Shown here piece after piece: positions 12,201 to 22,192 of a DNA stretch of 64,000 bases. The notes under the pieces are model-generated. The model did not search any database and was not told the origin of the DNA. It worked only from the letters and a program-made list of their open reading frames with translations. Each line of letters begins with the position of its first letter. The first letter of the stretch is position 1. The position numbers were made by a program, and so were the translations under genes. Where the stretch lies: positions 10,111,001 through 10,175,000 of the forward strand of contig NC_091972.1 in the NCBI RefSeq assembly GCF_036711975.1, given 5' to 3'. Source of the DNA: Onthophagus taurus (Eukaryota > Arthropoda > Insecta > Coleoptera > Scarabaeidae).

Positions 12201-15200
12201 GAATGAAGACTAAAATATAGCCCGATATACCAGCAATCACGAAAACGATGACATTATTTCTTACTTTTTCGATAAATATACTTATTATTATTGAAGTGTA
12301 TGTAACGCATTAGAAGTTTGAACCTTTTTACAGGCATCAGAGAAGCCATTTGTTCTATCCTTGTACCAGAAGCCCCATAATCTTCACAGGAGGGTTGGTT
12401 TATTATACCTATGTACCGAAATGCCGCTTACCTGCCCGGGACCGCCACAAGTCCCTTCACCACGAGCTTCGGGTGCGCTCGGCTTAGCTCGTTTAGCCAG
12501 CGGCATGTCGGATCTCACAACAGCTCTTGACCTTCAGTACGCATTTCCCGTGAACACGACTGTACATATAATAAGATGGATATAAAATCAGTCATTTCCT
12601 TAGCATTTGTACTAATGCATTTACATGTGACTTGAGTGCGGTACAGATTAGTTTGATCAATAACATCATATCGAATTAAATATATTTTGTAAAATACTCA
12701 AGCGAATATCAGTATTGGAAAAAAGTAGAACAACTTAACAATTTATAGGTAAATAACAGTTAAATTGAATAAAAAGCAAAAATTTTTTAGACATTGAGTG
12801 TATTAAATTGTCAATGGTTTTTTTGGATATTTTAAACCATTCATTTTGAAGAGCAGTGAACAATTCCTCAGTATTTTTGTTGAAATTTTATTTCGAATTT
12901 TATCGTCAACTATTTTCTATAGGTTTTCTATAGGATTTAAGTCTAGTGAAAAAACAGAGGAACATCCCCAAACCATCACAGAACCACCTCCATGTTTTAA
13001 TGTTCGCTGCATGTACTTAGAAGTTCGCCTTTTTTCTATTGGACGCCTCACATATTGCACTCCATCACTTTTAAGTAAGTTAAACTAGGATTCATCACTA
13101 AACAATACTTTTTTCCATTCGTTGTATGTCCACTCTTGATGGATGCGTGCAAATAGTAGTCGTGCGGTTTTATTTTTTTTTGTAGAAGTGGTCTTTTCAC
13201 TGGTCTTCGGGCAAATAGTTTATTTTCAATTAAGCTATTGCGTATTGTACGTGTTGATACCTCCAAATTGTGTGTTTTTTGTAACTCCTCATCCTTAATT
13301 TTGGCTGAAGAATAAAATTGGTATGTTTTAGCTGTTCTTACAATTATTTTATCAAGGCATCCATTTCTTTCACGGTTTTACAAACAGCTACACCACGAGG
13401 CATGTTTAAGACTGATCTTATCGAATGTATGTTATCAAAAACTCGTTCTTATTTGCCATATGTTTGTATTTCTTAGCAAATTTGTTTTACTTTTTTCCAA
13501 CCCAAGTTTTATAATTTTATTTTATTTCTAATAAAATAAAGATAGATTTGTGAAATCTTCACTACATAAATTCAATATAATATACACTACTTTGTCAGCA
13601 AAAATCTTCTAAACAGCGTATAATGCATAAATATAAATCACAATTTACTTACCAAATGTATTTCAACTGCAATACAAATGTAACACTTCTAGAATACAAA
13701 ATTTTTAGAGCAAATAAGCTACTGTTCACTAACATGATATACGACTTACAAAAATTTTACACAGGTCTAAACAAGTTGTAGTATATATAATATCATTTGC
13801 TCTCAAACCAATGGTGTGCTGTTTACCCCTACCTAAACAGGGTTGAAACCTCATGGTAACGTTGCCCGATATCGTCAGATTATTATAAGACTTGTTATTT
13901 ATTTAAAGGCGGATCGATAAAGAGTTAAGGGATCTTGATTTTTAACATGCATAGCTATTCGAACAAATATTCAATTTAATTTTAGGTTCATTTTCAATCA
14001 CAATTTGTGAATCTTTAGGAGCTATAGGTAGTTTACAACCTGAAGCTCTCTTAATCTTAATTGAAGACATCCTAAAACACTTATCAACACTTTCAAAAGT
14101 TAATAATCCAACTTCAAAACAATCCCTAACAAAAGTAATGTTGTGCACGTTAATTTTTCAAAGTATGTGCGGTTATAAATGGAGGATGGATGTTGAATTG
14201 GCGATAAAAGAAGTTACGAATAATAACAATATTAATTTATGGGCGAATTATCGTATTGGAAGAGCAGCAATGCGTTATGGGCATCATAAAGCAGCTTTGT
14301 CGATTTTTGAGGATTTAACCGAACAGGTTAGTTCGGAACATTTACATTTCTGGTTGGTTTGTTTAAAGGAAATTTGTACTGCTGAATCGGAATTAATACA
14401 AAATAATCCTGAGGATTGTGATGATGAAGAGAAAACTTTGGTTGATCGATTAAGTTTCGCTGTTGTTCATTATAACAAAGCAATTGCAGCACTTAAGGTC
14501 ACTTAATTAATTTAAAATAAAAATCGTTTAATTTTCATAAATATAATTTTATAGGCGGCCACAACACCATCAAATCATTTACATTTTCAAGCCGAATACA
14601 TGCGCATCCGTTCCGAATTTCTACAATGTTTAATTCAAGTAATTCATACATGCAACATTCTCTGCGTTGTTCCACCCCCAGCGATTGCTTCAACTTTAGC
14701 CCAGACAACGCGAGACGAATTCATGCGACACGGTTATTTAACGAATCAAATGCGGAAATGCGTTAAAGAATTTCAAAATTGCAGTGAAATGTATTGGGGG
14801 TTATATCAAACGGCGTTCGATGCTGATCCATCTACATTAGAAAATTTACAAATGTATACAAAGAAACAAAAAAAAAACTTTAATTCTTTATTATTGATTT
14901 TGTTTAAGATTACAACAAATGTGTGTTCTTTTCGAACAATGCGTTGAAAATATATCCATCAATACAAGCCTTTCTAAACCGGAAATTTTAGATTTTGTTT
15001 CAAAAAATACTCGGTTAGAATGCAAACAATTGATTCAAGGATGTAAAATAGCTACGGAAATTGCGGGTGGGATTTGTAAAAAAGATAGCCCTCAAACTAT
15101 AACACATAAGGTTACTATTTAATATAATTTGAATAATTAATTTAATTATTTATTTATTCTTTTTAAGCATGCAAATATATTGAGAACAATCGCGAATGTT

Positions 15201-15868
15201 CTCTCAAACACAACACTTCCAATTCCGAGATTTTTCTTCCAAATCCTTCAATCAACAACAATAAAACTAAGCGTTTCGCCTCAACCCCGCGTTATGGGCG
15301 AATTTATTAGTATCCAATTCGGATCTCAATTAGCCGTTAAAGTTGAAGGAGTTGTCCAACACGCTCAAAAACCAGGATTATTTCGTAAAGTAGACGGAGT
15401 CGTCGTTAGTATTTCAACTCAATTGCAAACGAACACAAAAAATAAAGATTCAAGCAATGTTTCTGATACAAAAGCTAATTTAGAAACGATTTCAACGGTT
15501 TTACAACAAACTGTTACACCCCACAAAGATTTCTTTACAGCACAATTTCTTCTTGCGTTCCCGAAAGGGGGTCAATATGTACTTTCTATAGAGGCTTCCA
15601 TAGTGGATGAAGTAGGAAACGTTTGGAAAACGGGACCTCGATCGACCTTAACTGTTAAGGTACCAGAAGAAATTAAAAACACTCCAATTTCAATGCCTGG
15701 AATGGCCGGAACTGCTAATGTGTAAGTTTGAAATACAATAAAACCTTGATTTGGGTTTGATATAATTGAGGTTTTAGTGTATTTGATTAATTAATCTTTT
15801 ATGAATACTTTTTTAGTATATTGATGCCTGAAGATAATCATTTTATTAAACCTGGACAAAAAAAATAA
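9212..15868 (+). CDS. IntS7: Integrator complex subunit 7
   Basis: Ten exons: 9212-9432, 9490-9774, 9831-10258, 10313-10469, 10528-10733, 13986-14497, 14555-14853, 14909-15110, 15168-15721, 15817-15868. They sum to 2916 nt (971 aa; human INTS7 has 962). INTS7 is an alpha-helical-repeat scaffold subunit of the nuclear Integrator complex, which cleaves snRNA 3' ends and attenuates paused RNA polymerase II transcripts. Diagnostic stretches: EQCEAIVRFPRLFEKYPFP, VDEFVKRIFSVIHSNDPIAR, SLDSHDNVEIEAA (exons 1-2), NQMRKCVKEF and TAFDADPSTL (exon 7), KVEGVVQHAQKPGLFRK and VWKTGPRSTL (exon 9). Splicing phases agree throughout. Donors after exons 6 and 8 are weak (GTCACT, GTTACT). Intron 5 (3.25 kb) is filled with transposon relics. 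The gene converges on the THAP gene. Confidence 0.95.
11491..12400 (-). pseudogene. piggyBac-like transposase relic
   Basis: Read on the - strand, broken frames give, in order, MASLMPVKRFKLLMRYIHF (about 12340-12280), GVGVGVVIALSK, SLVFDNYFAGLPLYD (about 12060), NRIAGCPIETDQVLKKQRKG (about 11950), and AHGLVFFNICLSLDI (about 11730). These follow the order of PGBD-type transposases (cf. FDNFFTSLPLL and GTIRENRIGGCPL, then a late hydrophobic W-P-xxLFF block). Several stops and frame changes make it inactive. Confidence 0.75.
12775..13403 (-). pseudogene. Tc1/mariner transposase relic
   Basis: On the - strand the relic begins MPRGVAVCKT at 13403 and includes VSTRTIRNSLIENKLFARRP (helix-turn-helix region), a degraded W...FSDES-like block, a MQRTLKHGGGSVMVWG-like block around 13000, and LDLNPIENL near 12940-12920, which carries a catalytic acidic residue motif of the Tc1 family. 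Frameshifts separate the blocks. Confidence 0.75.
15738..15743 (+). terminator. AATAAA inside the last IntS7 intron
   Basis: A canonical poly(A) hexamer lies 17 bp after the exon 9 donor. Use would retain the intron start, where an in-frame TAA follows Val at the exon end, and would replace the last 16 residues. Whether it is used is unknown. Confidence 0.3.
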
Positions 15869-16007
15869 TGAGTGAAGTACTCTTTTTTAATTTATTTTTA
15901 AGTAAATGTATTAATTATTAAATTAAAACATAAAAAAGACGTTAAATGTTTTACATAGGTAAAAAGACTACCCTAAAATCCTCGCCATATTTTCCGTAAT
16001 GAGTGTT

Positions 16008-16013
16008 TTTATT
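16008..16013 (-). terminator. Poly(A) signal of the THAP gene
   Basis: TTTATT on the + strand (AATAAA on the - strand), 8 bp after the THAP stop. It lies about 140 bp from the convergent IntS7 stop, so the two 3' ends probably approach or overlap. Confidence 0.55.
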
Positions 16014-16020
16014 CTTAATG

Positions 16021-16742
16021 TTATTCATCTGATTTAATGATAAGTTCTGGTTTAATAATATTATTTATATCATTTTCTGTTGTTAAGGGATCATAATTAG
16101 TAAGGTTTGGGTGTGAATCTAAATTATTTGATTTGCAATTTGTATTTTTATCAACCAAACCCAAATCCACCAAACATTTTAGACTTAAGCCTGAACTCAC
16201 AAAACAAAAATTGGACTCTAATTTATCAATTCTTTCTTTTTTGATAGAGTTATCCTTATTTTCTATTTTCCTTTCAATATTTGAGTCTCCTTTTGCAATT
16301 TCTCTTTCTTCAAAAAACTGCAAATCATTTGCAAATCTTAACTTTTCTTCCCTCATTGCGTCATCAAATTGTGATTCTTGATTTTGTTCATTTCCGTCCA
16401 ATTTCAAATGAGGAACAACATCATTTTTTAATCGTAATAGCTTTCCCACCTTTAAATAATAATTCCAATTTTCTACATCTTCACTAAGCTAATAACAAAA
16501 AGTAAATATAATCATTCGTTTATTTTTAATAAATAGAATATTTAATTTACATTAAAATGATCTTCACAACAATACAACATCGAACAATGTTTAAGTCGAG
16601 TTATTGCTTTTTTCTCTGTTATATTTACAGCGTTTATCCATCGTAAACGACGTTTTTTAGATACCGTCACAAATAATTTCTTTGGTGCGTTTGATGATGT
16701 GTTACCACATGTTGGTACAAAACAAACTTTGTTATAAACCAT
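16021..16742 (-). CDS. THAP-type zinc finger protein
   Basis: Two exons on the - strand: 16742-16551 and 16488-16021 (intron of 62 bp), giving 219 aa. THAP domains are C2CH zinc-binding DNA-binding domains found in transcription regulators and domesticated P-element-like proteins. The N-terminal domain shows C-x4-C (CFVPTC), a conserved Trp (RLRWINAVN) and C-x2-H (YCCEDHF), and continues across the splice junction as DHFNLSEDVENW. The remaining 140 residues are polar and acidic with no recognised domain and no transposase region. An in-frame ATG at 16760 would add six residues; 16742 (MVYNKVCFVP) is preferred because THAP domains usually start just before the first Cys. Target genes are unknown. 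Confidence 0.8.
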
Positions 16743-17267
16743 TTCGAAACTTTTATACAAAAATAACTAATTAAAAAAAGTTAGGTTAAAAAAATAATTT
16801 TATGTCAATAGAAACTGACATTTCAGAAATCACGCTTTTTGATTGGTTTAAAATATATAGTGAAGTTGGAGCGTATACAGAAAATAATTTATTCTATATC
16901 ATTTCAAACTTTTATTAATTTTATTTTATTCGTTTATTTATATTTTAGTTAACAAAAAAAAAAGCATTAATATCCACTTATAAACATTGTAGGTTAGTAA
17001 CTTTAAATTCTGACAGTTGTTAAACTTAACTGTCATTTTGACATAATTTTAAGGTCATAATTGTTGAATGCTTTATTAAAAATTATTATACGTTTTATAA
17101 AATTAATTAACTTTATTTATTCACGTAAAAAAAATCTACATTCCATCATAATCAAAAAATCAAGATAATTGCTTAAATTACGACGAGAGTTTTACACATA
17201 CATGGAAAATGCTGTAAAATAATAACAGAGAGAACGTTTTTCTTTTGCCTTAACTTAATACAACCAT
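16743..17267. other. Spacer between THAP and NF-YC genes
   Basis: AT-rich, about 525 bp. It must contain the THAP promoter and the NF-YC 3' UTR. No other feature is seen. Confidence 0.4.
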
Positions 17268-17272
17268 TTATT
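17267..17272 (-). terminator. AATAAA overlapping the NF-YC stop codon
   Basis: The NF-YC stop codon TAA is embedded in AATAAA on the - strand (GAATAAATGG). Further TTTATT copies near 17111-17118 are more plausible sites for actual 3' processing. Confidence 0.3.
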
Positions 17273-18627
17273 CTGTTTCTGTTGTTCCATTAGCTTGGGT
17301 GATAAATACTGGTTGACCTGTCGTGCCTTGTTGAGCAATCTAGATATTAAAAAACGCCTTGTTTATATCAACATAACATTAAAATAAAAAATCATACTTG
17401 AACCAATTGAGGTTGAGGCGCTGTTTGAATTGGAGTTGTTTGTATAATTAAGGGTTGGGTTGAATTATTTTGAAGTTGCATACGGATCATTTGTAATTGT
17501 TGAGGTGAAAGTTGTATCTAAAATGATTTTTTTTTATATCTTTCTATAGGTGATTAAGTAAATTTAAAACAAACTGGAATTTGTTGAATTTCCCCACTTG
17601 GTGATATAATTTGCTGCAAAATTTGAATACCTCCATTTGTACTTGATGTTGGTGAAGCTGGTTGGACAGCTGTTTGTTGTATCATAACTGGAGTTTGAGT
17701 TGTACTTGTATTTGTAGCTGTCGTTGCATTCTATTTTTTAATGGAGCTTTTAATAAATATTTATTTAGGTTTATATACATAATTACCTGTTCTATTGCAT
17801 TCACTTGAACAGTTTGAACCTGTTGAGGTTGTACAATTTGAATTGTTCCTTGTGTTGGAGCTGTTGTAGCAGGTGGTGCTGTTGTTTGTGATGGGGAATT
17901 TTGCAATGAAGCATGATGTTGTTGAGCTAATTGGAAATAATAGTGTACTTGATCTGAATTAACTGCTCTTGTTGTTTCTTCTCGGGGTTTACTTGGTTTT
18001 ATATCATCCCTAGGTACTATATCAATTAAAAAATCAAATTGATCAAATTTTGTAATTGCCATTGCTATATCATTTCTCTGTAATTAGTATTAATAATGAG
18101 CTTGGTTTAGAAGGGAAAGTTATTCAATAAAAATTTACTTGTAACGTTCTCCTTTTATTATCCTCAGTATGTATCCATGATCGTAATGTTAATTCGTGAA
18201 TAAATATTTCAGCAGCTTTTGCAAATAACAACGGGGCTTCTGCTGAAATCATTTTAACATCTTCATCGAGCTTCATTATTTTCTTAATGCGTGCTAAAGG
18301 AAGTACTTGTTGTTTTAAGTCCATCTAATTACAAAAAAAATACAAAAATTAAGATTTTTTGCGCATGCGCAATCTCATTTGTTCATATTCTAAATAAATG
18401 ATGAATACTCACATTTCCAATAGATTTGATCTCATCCATAACTTTTGGCCAAAAATGTGTTAAAGCGGCCTGAGCCTCGCTCTGTGTTTGGCATTGTTCT
18501 TCGTTAACATTGGTTTCGGGTTTTTGTTCAACTTCCGTTTCACTGCTTCAAGATAAAGGTTACAAAAACACAAGATACAATAAGAGAGGTTAATTTTCAC
18601 TTACGGACTAACAAAATACACGGACAT
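17268..18627 (-). CDS. NF-YC: Nuclear transcription factor Y subunit gamma
   Basis: Seven exons on the - strand: 18627-18605, 18545-18413, 18324-18139, 18077-17787, 17730-17575, 17517-17398, 17339-17268. They sum to 981 nt with consistent phases, giving 326 aa. NF-YC is the H2A-like histone-fold subunit that pairs with NF-YB; the dimer recruits NF-YA to bind CCAAT boxes in promoters. The core begins [10 protein letters not shown], then [55 protein letters not shown] and FLIDIVPRD, nearly identical to known NF-YC (about residues 40-150). The C-terminal half is Gln/Thr-rich ([10 protein letters not shown]-type blocks), a typical activation region. The start codon is supported by the 23-nt first exon MSVYFVSP joining in frame. 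The upstream region carries CCAAT boxes. Confidence 0.95.
18361..18370. promoter_or_regulatory. GCGCATGCGC palindrome (NRF1-like)
   Basis: A TTGCGCATGCGCAATC context in the NF-YC second intron resembles the NRF-1/ewg binding palindrome. It lies about 260 bp downstream of the start codon. It stands out in AT-rich sequence, but function is unproven. Confidence 0.35.
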
Positions 18628-18710
18628 TCTTCGTGGGTGACTTCCGGATACCTTGAACGGTATTATCCGGCGATGAATGAATGCGTGATGATTTTAAATA
18701 CCACACTCCG

Positions 18711-18767
18711 ATTGGTATATAACGAAAGAACCAATCATTTATGCCCTACAAGAATCAACAATCCAAT
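18711..18767. promoter_or_regulatory. Three CCAAT boxes upstream of NF-YC
   Basis: ATTGG at 18711-18715 (CCAAT on the coding strand) and CCAATC at 18731 and 18763 lie 85-140 bp upstream of the NF-YC start. Their flanks (ACCAATCGG, AACCAATCAT, ATCCAATCAA) approach the NF-Y consensus. Confidence 0.5.
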
Positions 18768-19060
18768 CAACTGCTTTCGACTGACAGATCTAACAATGAA
18801 AACAATAAATGTACCGAATGTTATTCATAGATGGTGTTCAAAAATATTAATTTCAGTTTTATTTATTAATTATTAGAAAATGTGAACATATAAATTAATC
18901 GTTTAATTAATATATAGAATAAAATCTAATTATTTTAGGTATAAATAAAAAAAAATAAGTTATTTTTATTTTTTACAGTTGGCAATAAAAATTTTAAGAT
19001 AAATTATTTAAAAATGATTTATGATAAATAGAAATAATTGTAATAATTCTTCTAATAATT
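18768..19060. other. AT-rich spacer
   Basis: No gene is seen. It marks the end of the NF-YC upstream region and the start of the transposon-rich interval 19.0-22.2 kb. Confidence 0.3.
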
Positions 19061-19290
19061 GTGGACTTGACTAAAGCTTTTGATAGAGTACGATTGGGTG
19101 ACATTATAAACATGATACATAAATTAAATATTGATAATACAACAAAAGTGAAAGTTGGAGACGAATTAACTGAAGATATTTCCACACCAGGAGGAGTCAG
19201 GCAGGGTAACAGTTTCAATCCATTCCTATTCAATCTGCTAATGGGCAATATTATAAAAGAAATGAGAACTATTATATTATTATAAAGGAA
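19061..19290 (+). mobile_element. Non-LTR reverse transcriptase relic
   Basis: The frame reads DLTKAFDRVRLGDIINMIHK, later STPGGVRQGNSFNPFLFNLL. This matches the reverse transcriptase palm blocks (xDxxKAFDxV; GVRQGxxxSPxLFNL) of non-LTR elements. Both blocks are truncated and the YADD block is missing. Inactive. Confidence 0.75.
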
Positions 19291-19471
19291 GTGTTTGGAG
19301 CCACATACTTTCCAAACAGTTATTCTGTGATTGGAGCTTTTATTATATAAACAGATGGCGCCACATGTGGTCCATTTTTAGTATGAAGTTTTTGTTTAGA
19401 GAGTTGCATTTCTATGAAGCTATTTTCTTTGCTTCTACTTCGTCATGACTTCGTCTACGGTTACCTGGAGT

Positions 19472-19685
19472 TGTAAGTAAGTAATTATCATTTTATATCG
19501 CTGCCGCAAACTTTAGTTATCATCCTTAGTTCACTCATACCGTAACAGATGGCGCAAATTGTAAATTAATCTATTTTAATTTTAAAATTAACTTTTATTA
19601 ACCAATAAAATTTATAATACGATTTTGATTATACTTCTTAAACATATACAATCCAATTACTAATTTATATAGTAATATACTTACT
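19472..19685 (+). repeat. First copy of a duplicated segment
   Basis: Sequence from GTAAGTAAGTAATTATCA through AACAGATGGCGCAAATTG to TATATAGTAATATACTTA recurs at 20009-20108 plus 22061-22175, where it is split by the Penelope-like palindrome. This copy lacks the insertion and so marks the empty site. Confidence 0.75.
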
Positions 19686-19694
19686 CTGTTATCA

Positions 19695-19842
19695 CACTAA
19701 GGCCCACTTTTACCACCTCTTGATAAATTTATCTGATAGATAAATCCAACTCTTAGCCAATGAGAGCGCTTAATACCGCCGTAACCATGGTAACTATCCT
19801 CTAGATAGTTTATCAGGAGGATGGTAAAAGTAGGCCTAAGTG
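19695..19842. mobile_element. 148-bp MITE with imperfect terminal inverted repeats
   Basis: Left end CACTAAGGCCCACTTTTACC; right end, read inverted, CACTTAGGCCTACTTTTACC. The arms extend about 45 bp (GATAAATTTATC-like). There is no coding capacity. The target duplication is not clear. Confidence 0.65.
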
Positions 19843-20593
19843 TATTTAAAGTTTTTTTACAGTCATTAACCAGAACCAACACCGTTTTCACGACCTGTCT
19901 GAGAAAAATCGTACTGTCATGTTCTTCGCCCCTTTCTCAAGAAGGATTTTAGCACCCATGTCAAAAGCAAATATTTCTTCTACTTCATCTAGGGATACCT
20001 GGAATTGTAAGTAAGTAATTATTATCATTTTATATCGCAGTCGCAAACCTTAGTTATCATCCTTAGTTCACTTATACCGTAACAGATGGCGCAAATTGTA
20101 AGTGAATAAATGGGATGAAATTCTCCATATTTCTCTAGTAATAAATAAAAACGTAGGAAAAGTAAAAAACTTTTTTGAGAAATAATAATAAAATGTTTAA
20201 TTTTATCAAGTATACATGTTTCGAAACTAATGTTTCATCTTCAGTACCTAAATTTAAAAGAAAATAAGAAACAATTAACAAATGTTAAACGGAACGTGTT
20301 AATACGGTAGGAGAAATCGGACTTTGAAAAAGTGAACTTACTTGGATTAATATACAATAAATGGAAAAATTATTAGGTAGTAGGTGGGGTTTAAAATATA
20401 TCAAGATATCCTTCTACTTTTCAACAGATAAAAAATTATCATAAATAATTTTTTAAAAAATTATAAACAAAAAACCCTTTCAACAATCTAGTCAATCTTG
20501 GAATACAAACATACAATAGGGGTGTGGTTTAAAACCGTTTTATGTCGGTACACGTACGGAATACAGAATGATGAAAAATTCTTTGAAGTAATC

Positions 20594-21104
20594 AGTTAAA
20601 ATTTATGGTATAGGCGGGTGTATTTGTTATCTAATAATTCATTTAATAGAACATTGGTGTTATCCTTGGAATGTTTATAGATCTCATATTCTTCCAGTAA
20701 GTCCAACTTCAAAGATTTAGGTTGGTGATGAATGAGTTCTGTATTGTTAAGATTTATTTTATGATTAGTTTCATTAATATGTTTGAAAATCGCGGAATTT
20801 TTATCTTTATTATGTTCTTTGAAGCGTGTTAATAAATTTCTCCCTGTTTGACCTATATAAATTTTGTTACACTCACTACAGGAAATTTTGTAAACTCCAT
20901 TGAGTAAGTGAAAATGAAATTTGTGTTTATTATTGACGAGGATATTGGAAATTTTAGTGTTGTTTTTAGTGGCTATGTATATGTTATGTTTTTTAGTTAT
21001 GTGGTGTAATTGATTGATTATGGGGTTGTACTTAGATAAAGAAATATATTTAGGTGGCAGTTTGTAGTGAGGATAAATGAATGAGATGATTCTACAAAGT
21101 ACAT
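20594..21104 (-). pseudogene. GIY-YIG endonuclease end of Penelope-like element, left arm
   Basis: Mirror image of the right-arm frame, read on the - strand; it encodes the same GVYKISCSECNKIYIGQTGR block and ends in TAA. It has no upstream reverse transcriptase and no evident start codon, so it is a truncated copy. Confidence 0.75.
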
Positions 21105-21608
21105 AACAATAAAATCATCTCATTCATTTATCCTCACTACAAACTGCCACCTAAATATATTTCTTTATCTAAGTACAACCCCATAATCAATCAATTACAC
21201 CACATAACTAAAAAACATAACATATACATAGCCACTAAAAACAACACTAAAATTTCCAATATCCTCGTCAATAATAAACACAAATTTCATTTTCACTTAC
21301 TCAATGGAGTTTACAAAATTTCCTGTAGTGAGTGTAACAAAATTTATATAGGTCAAACAGGGAGAAATTTATTAACACGCTTCAAAGAACATAATAAAGA
21401 TAAAAATTCCGCGATTTTCAAACATATTAATGAAACTAATCATAAAATAAATCTTAACAATACAGAACTCATTCATCACCAACCTAAATCTTTGAAGTTG
21501 GACTTACTGGAAGAATATGAGATCTATAAACATTCCAAGGATAACACCAATGTTCTATTAAATGAATTATTAGATAACAAATACACCCGCCTATACCATA
21601 AATTTTAA
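21102..21608 (+). pseudogene. GIY-YIG endonuclease end of Penelope-like element, right arm
   Basis: An open frame without ATG runs from the palindrome centre to TAA at 21606-21608 (about 165 codons). It reads FIYPHYKLPPKYISLSKYNP near the centre, then GVYKISCSECNKIYIGQTGR and LLTRFKEHNK. The G-V-Y then Y-I-G spacing, the intervening CxxC pair and the following R...R..EH are those of the GIY-YIG nuclease that Penelope-like elements carry C-terminal to their reverse transcriptase. The nuclease nicks target DNA for retrotransposition. The 5' part is missing. Confidence 0.82.
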
Positions 21609-22192
21609 CTGATTACTTCAAAGAATTTTTCATCATTCTGTATTCCGTACGTGTACCGACATAAAACGGTTTTAAACCACACCCCTATTGTATGTTTGTA
21701 TTCCAAGATTGACTAGATTGTTGAAAGGGTTTTTTGTTTATAATTTTTTAAAAAATTATTTATGATAATTTTTTATCTGTTGAAAAGTAGAAGGATATCT
21801 TGATATATTTTAAACCCCACCTACTACCTAATAATTTTTCCATTTATTGTATATTAATCCAAGTAAGTTCACTTTTTCAAAGTCCGATTTCTCCTACCGT
21901 ATTAACACGTTCCGTTTAACATTTGTTAATTGTTTCTTATTTTCTTTTAAATTTAGGTACTGAAGATGAAACATTAGTTTCGAAACATGTATACTTGATA
22001 AAATTAAACATTTTATTATTATTTCTCAAAAAAGTTTTTTACTTTTCCTACGTTTTTATGTAAGTGAATACTTTAATTTTAAAATTAACTTTTATTAACC
22101 AATAAAATTTATAATACGATTTTTATTAGATTTCTTAAACATATACAATTCAATTATTAATTTATATAGTAATATACTTAAAAATATCTTAA

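Larger units (their letters stand above)
10734..13985 (+). other. IntS7 intron 5, transposon-filled
   Basis: Bounded by GTGAGT and AG. The coding sequence continues across it without a gap relative to human INTS7, so no exon is expected inside. It contains a piggyBac relic (11491-12400) and a Tc1-type relic (12775-13403), both on the - strand. The remainder (10734-11490, 13404-13985) has no recognised content. Confidence 0.75.
20109..22060. mobile_element. Palindromic Penelope-like element remnant, head-to-head 3' ends
   Basis: Two arms, 20145-21091 and 21112-22059, are near-perfect reverse complements around a 20-bp spacer. Each arm encodes the end of a Penelope-like retroelement (see the two endonuclease entries). 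Exact 10-bp direct repeats TAAGTGAATA at 20099-20108 and 22061-22070 flank the unit and look like a target-site duplication. The insertion interrupts the second copy of the duplicated segment 19472-19685. No reverse transcriptase core remains. Confidence 0.8.
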
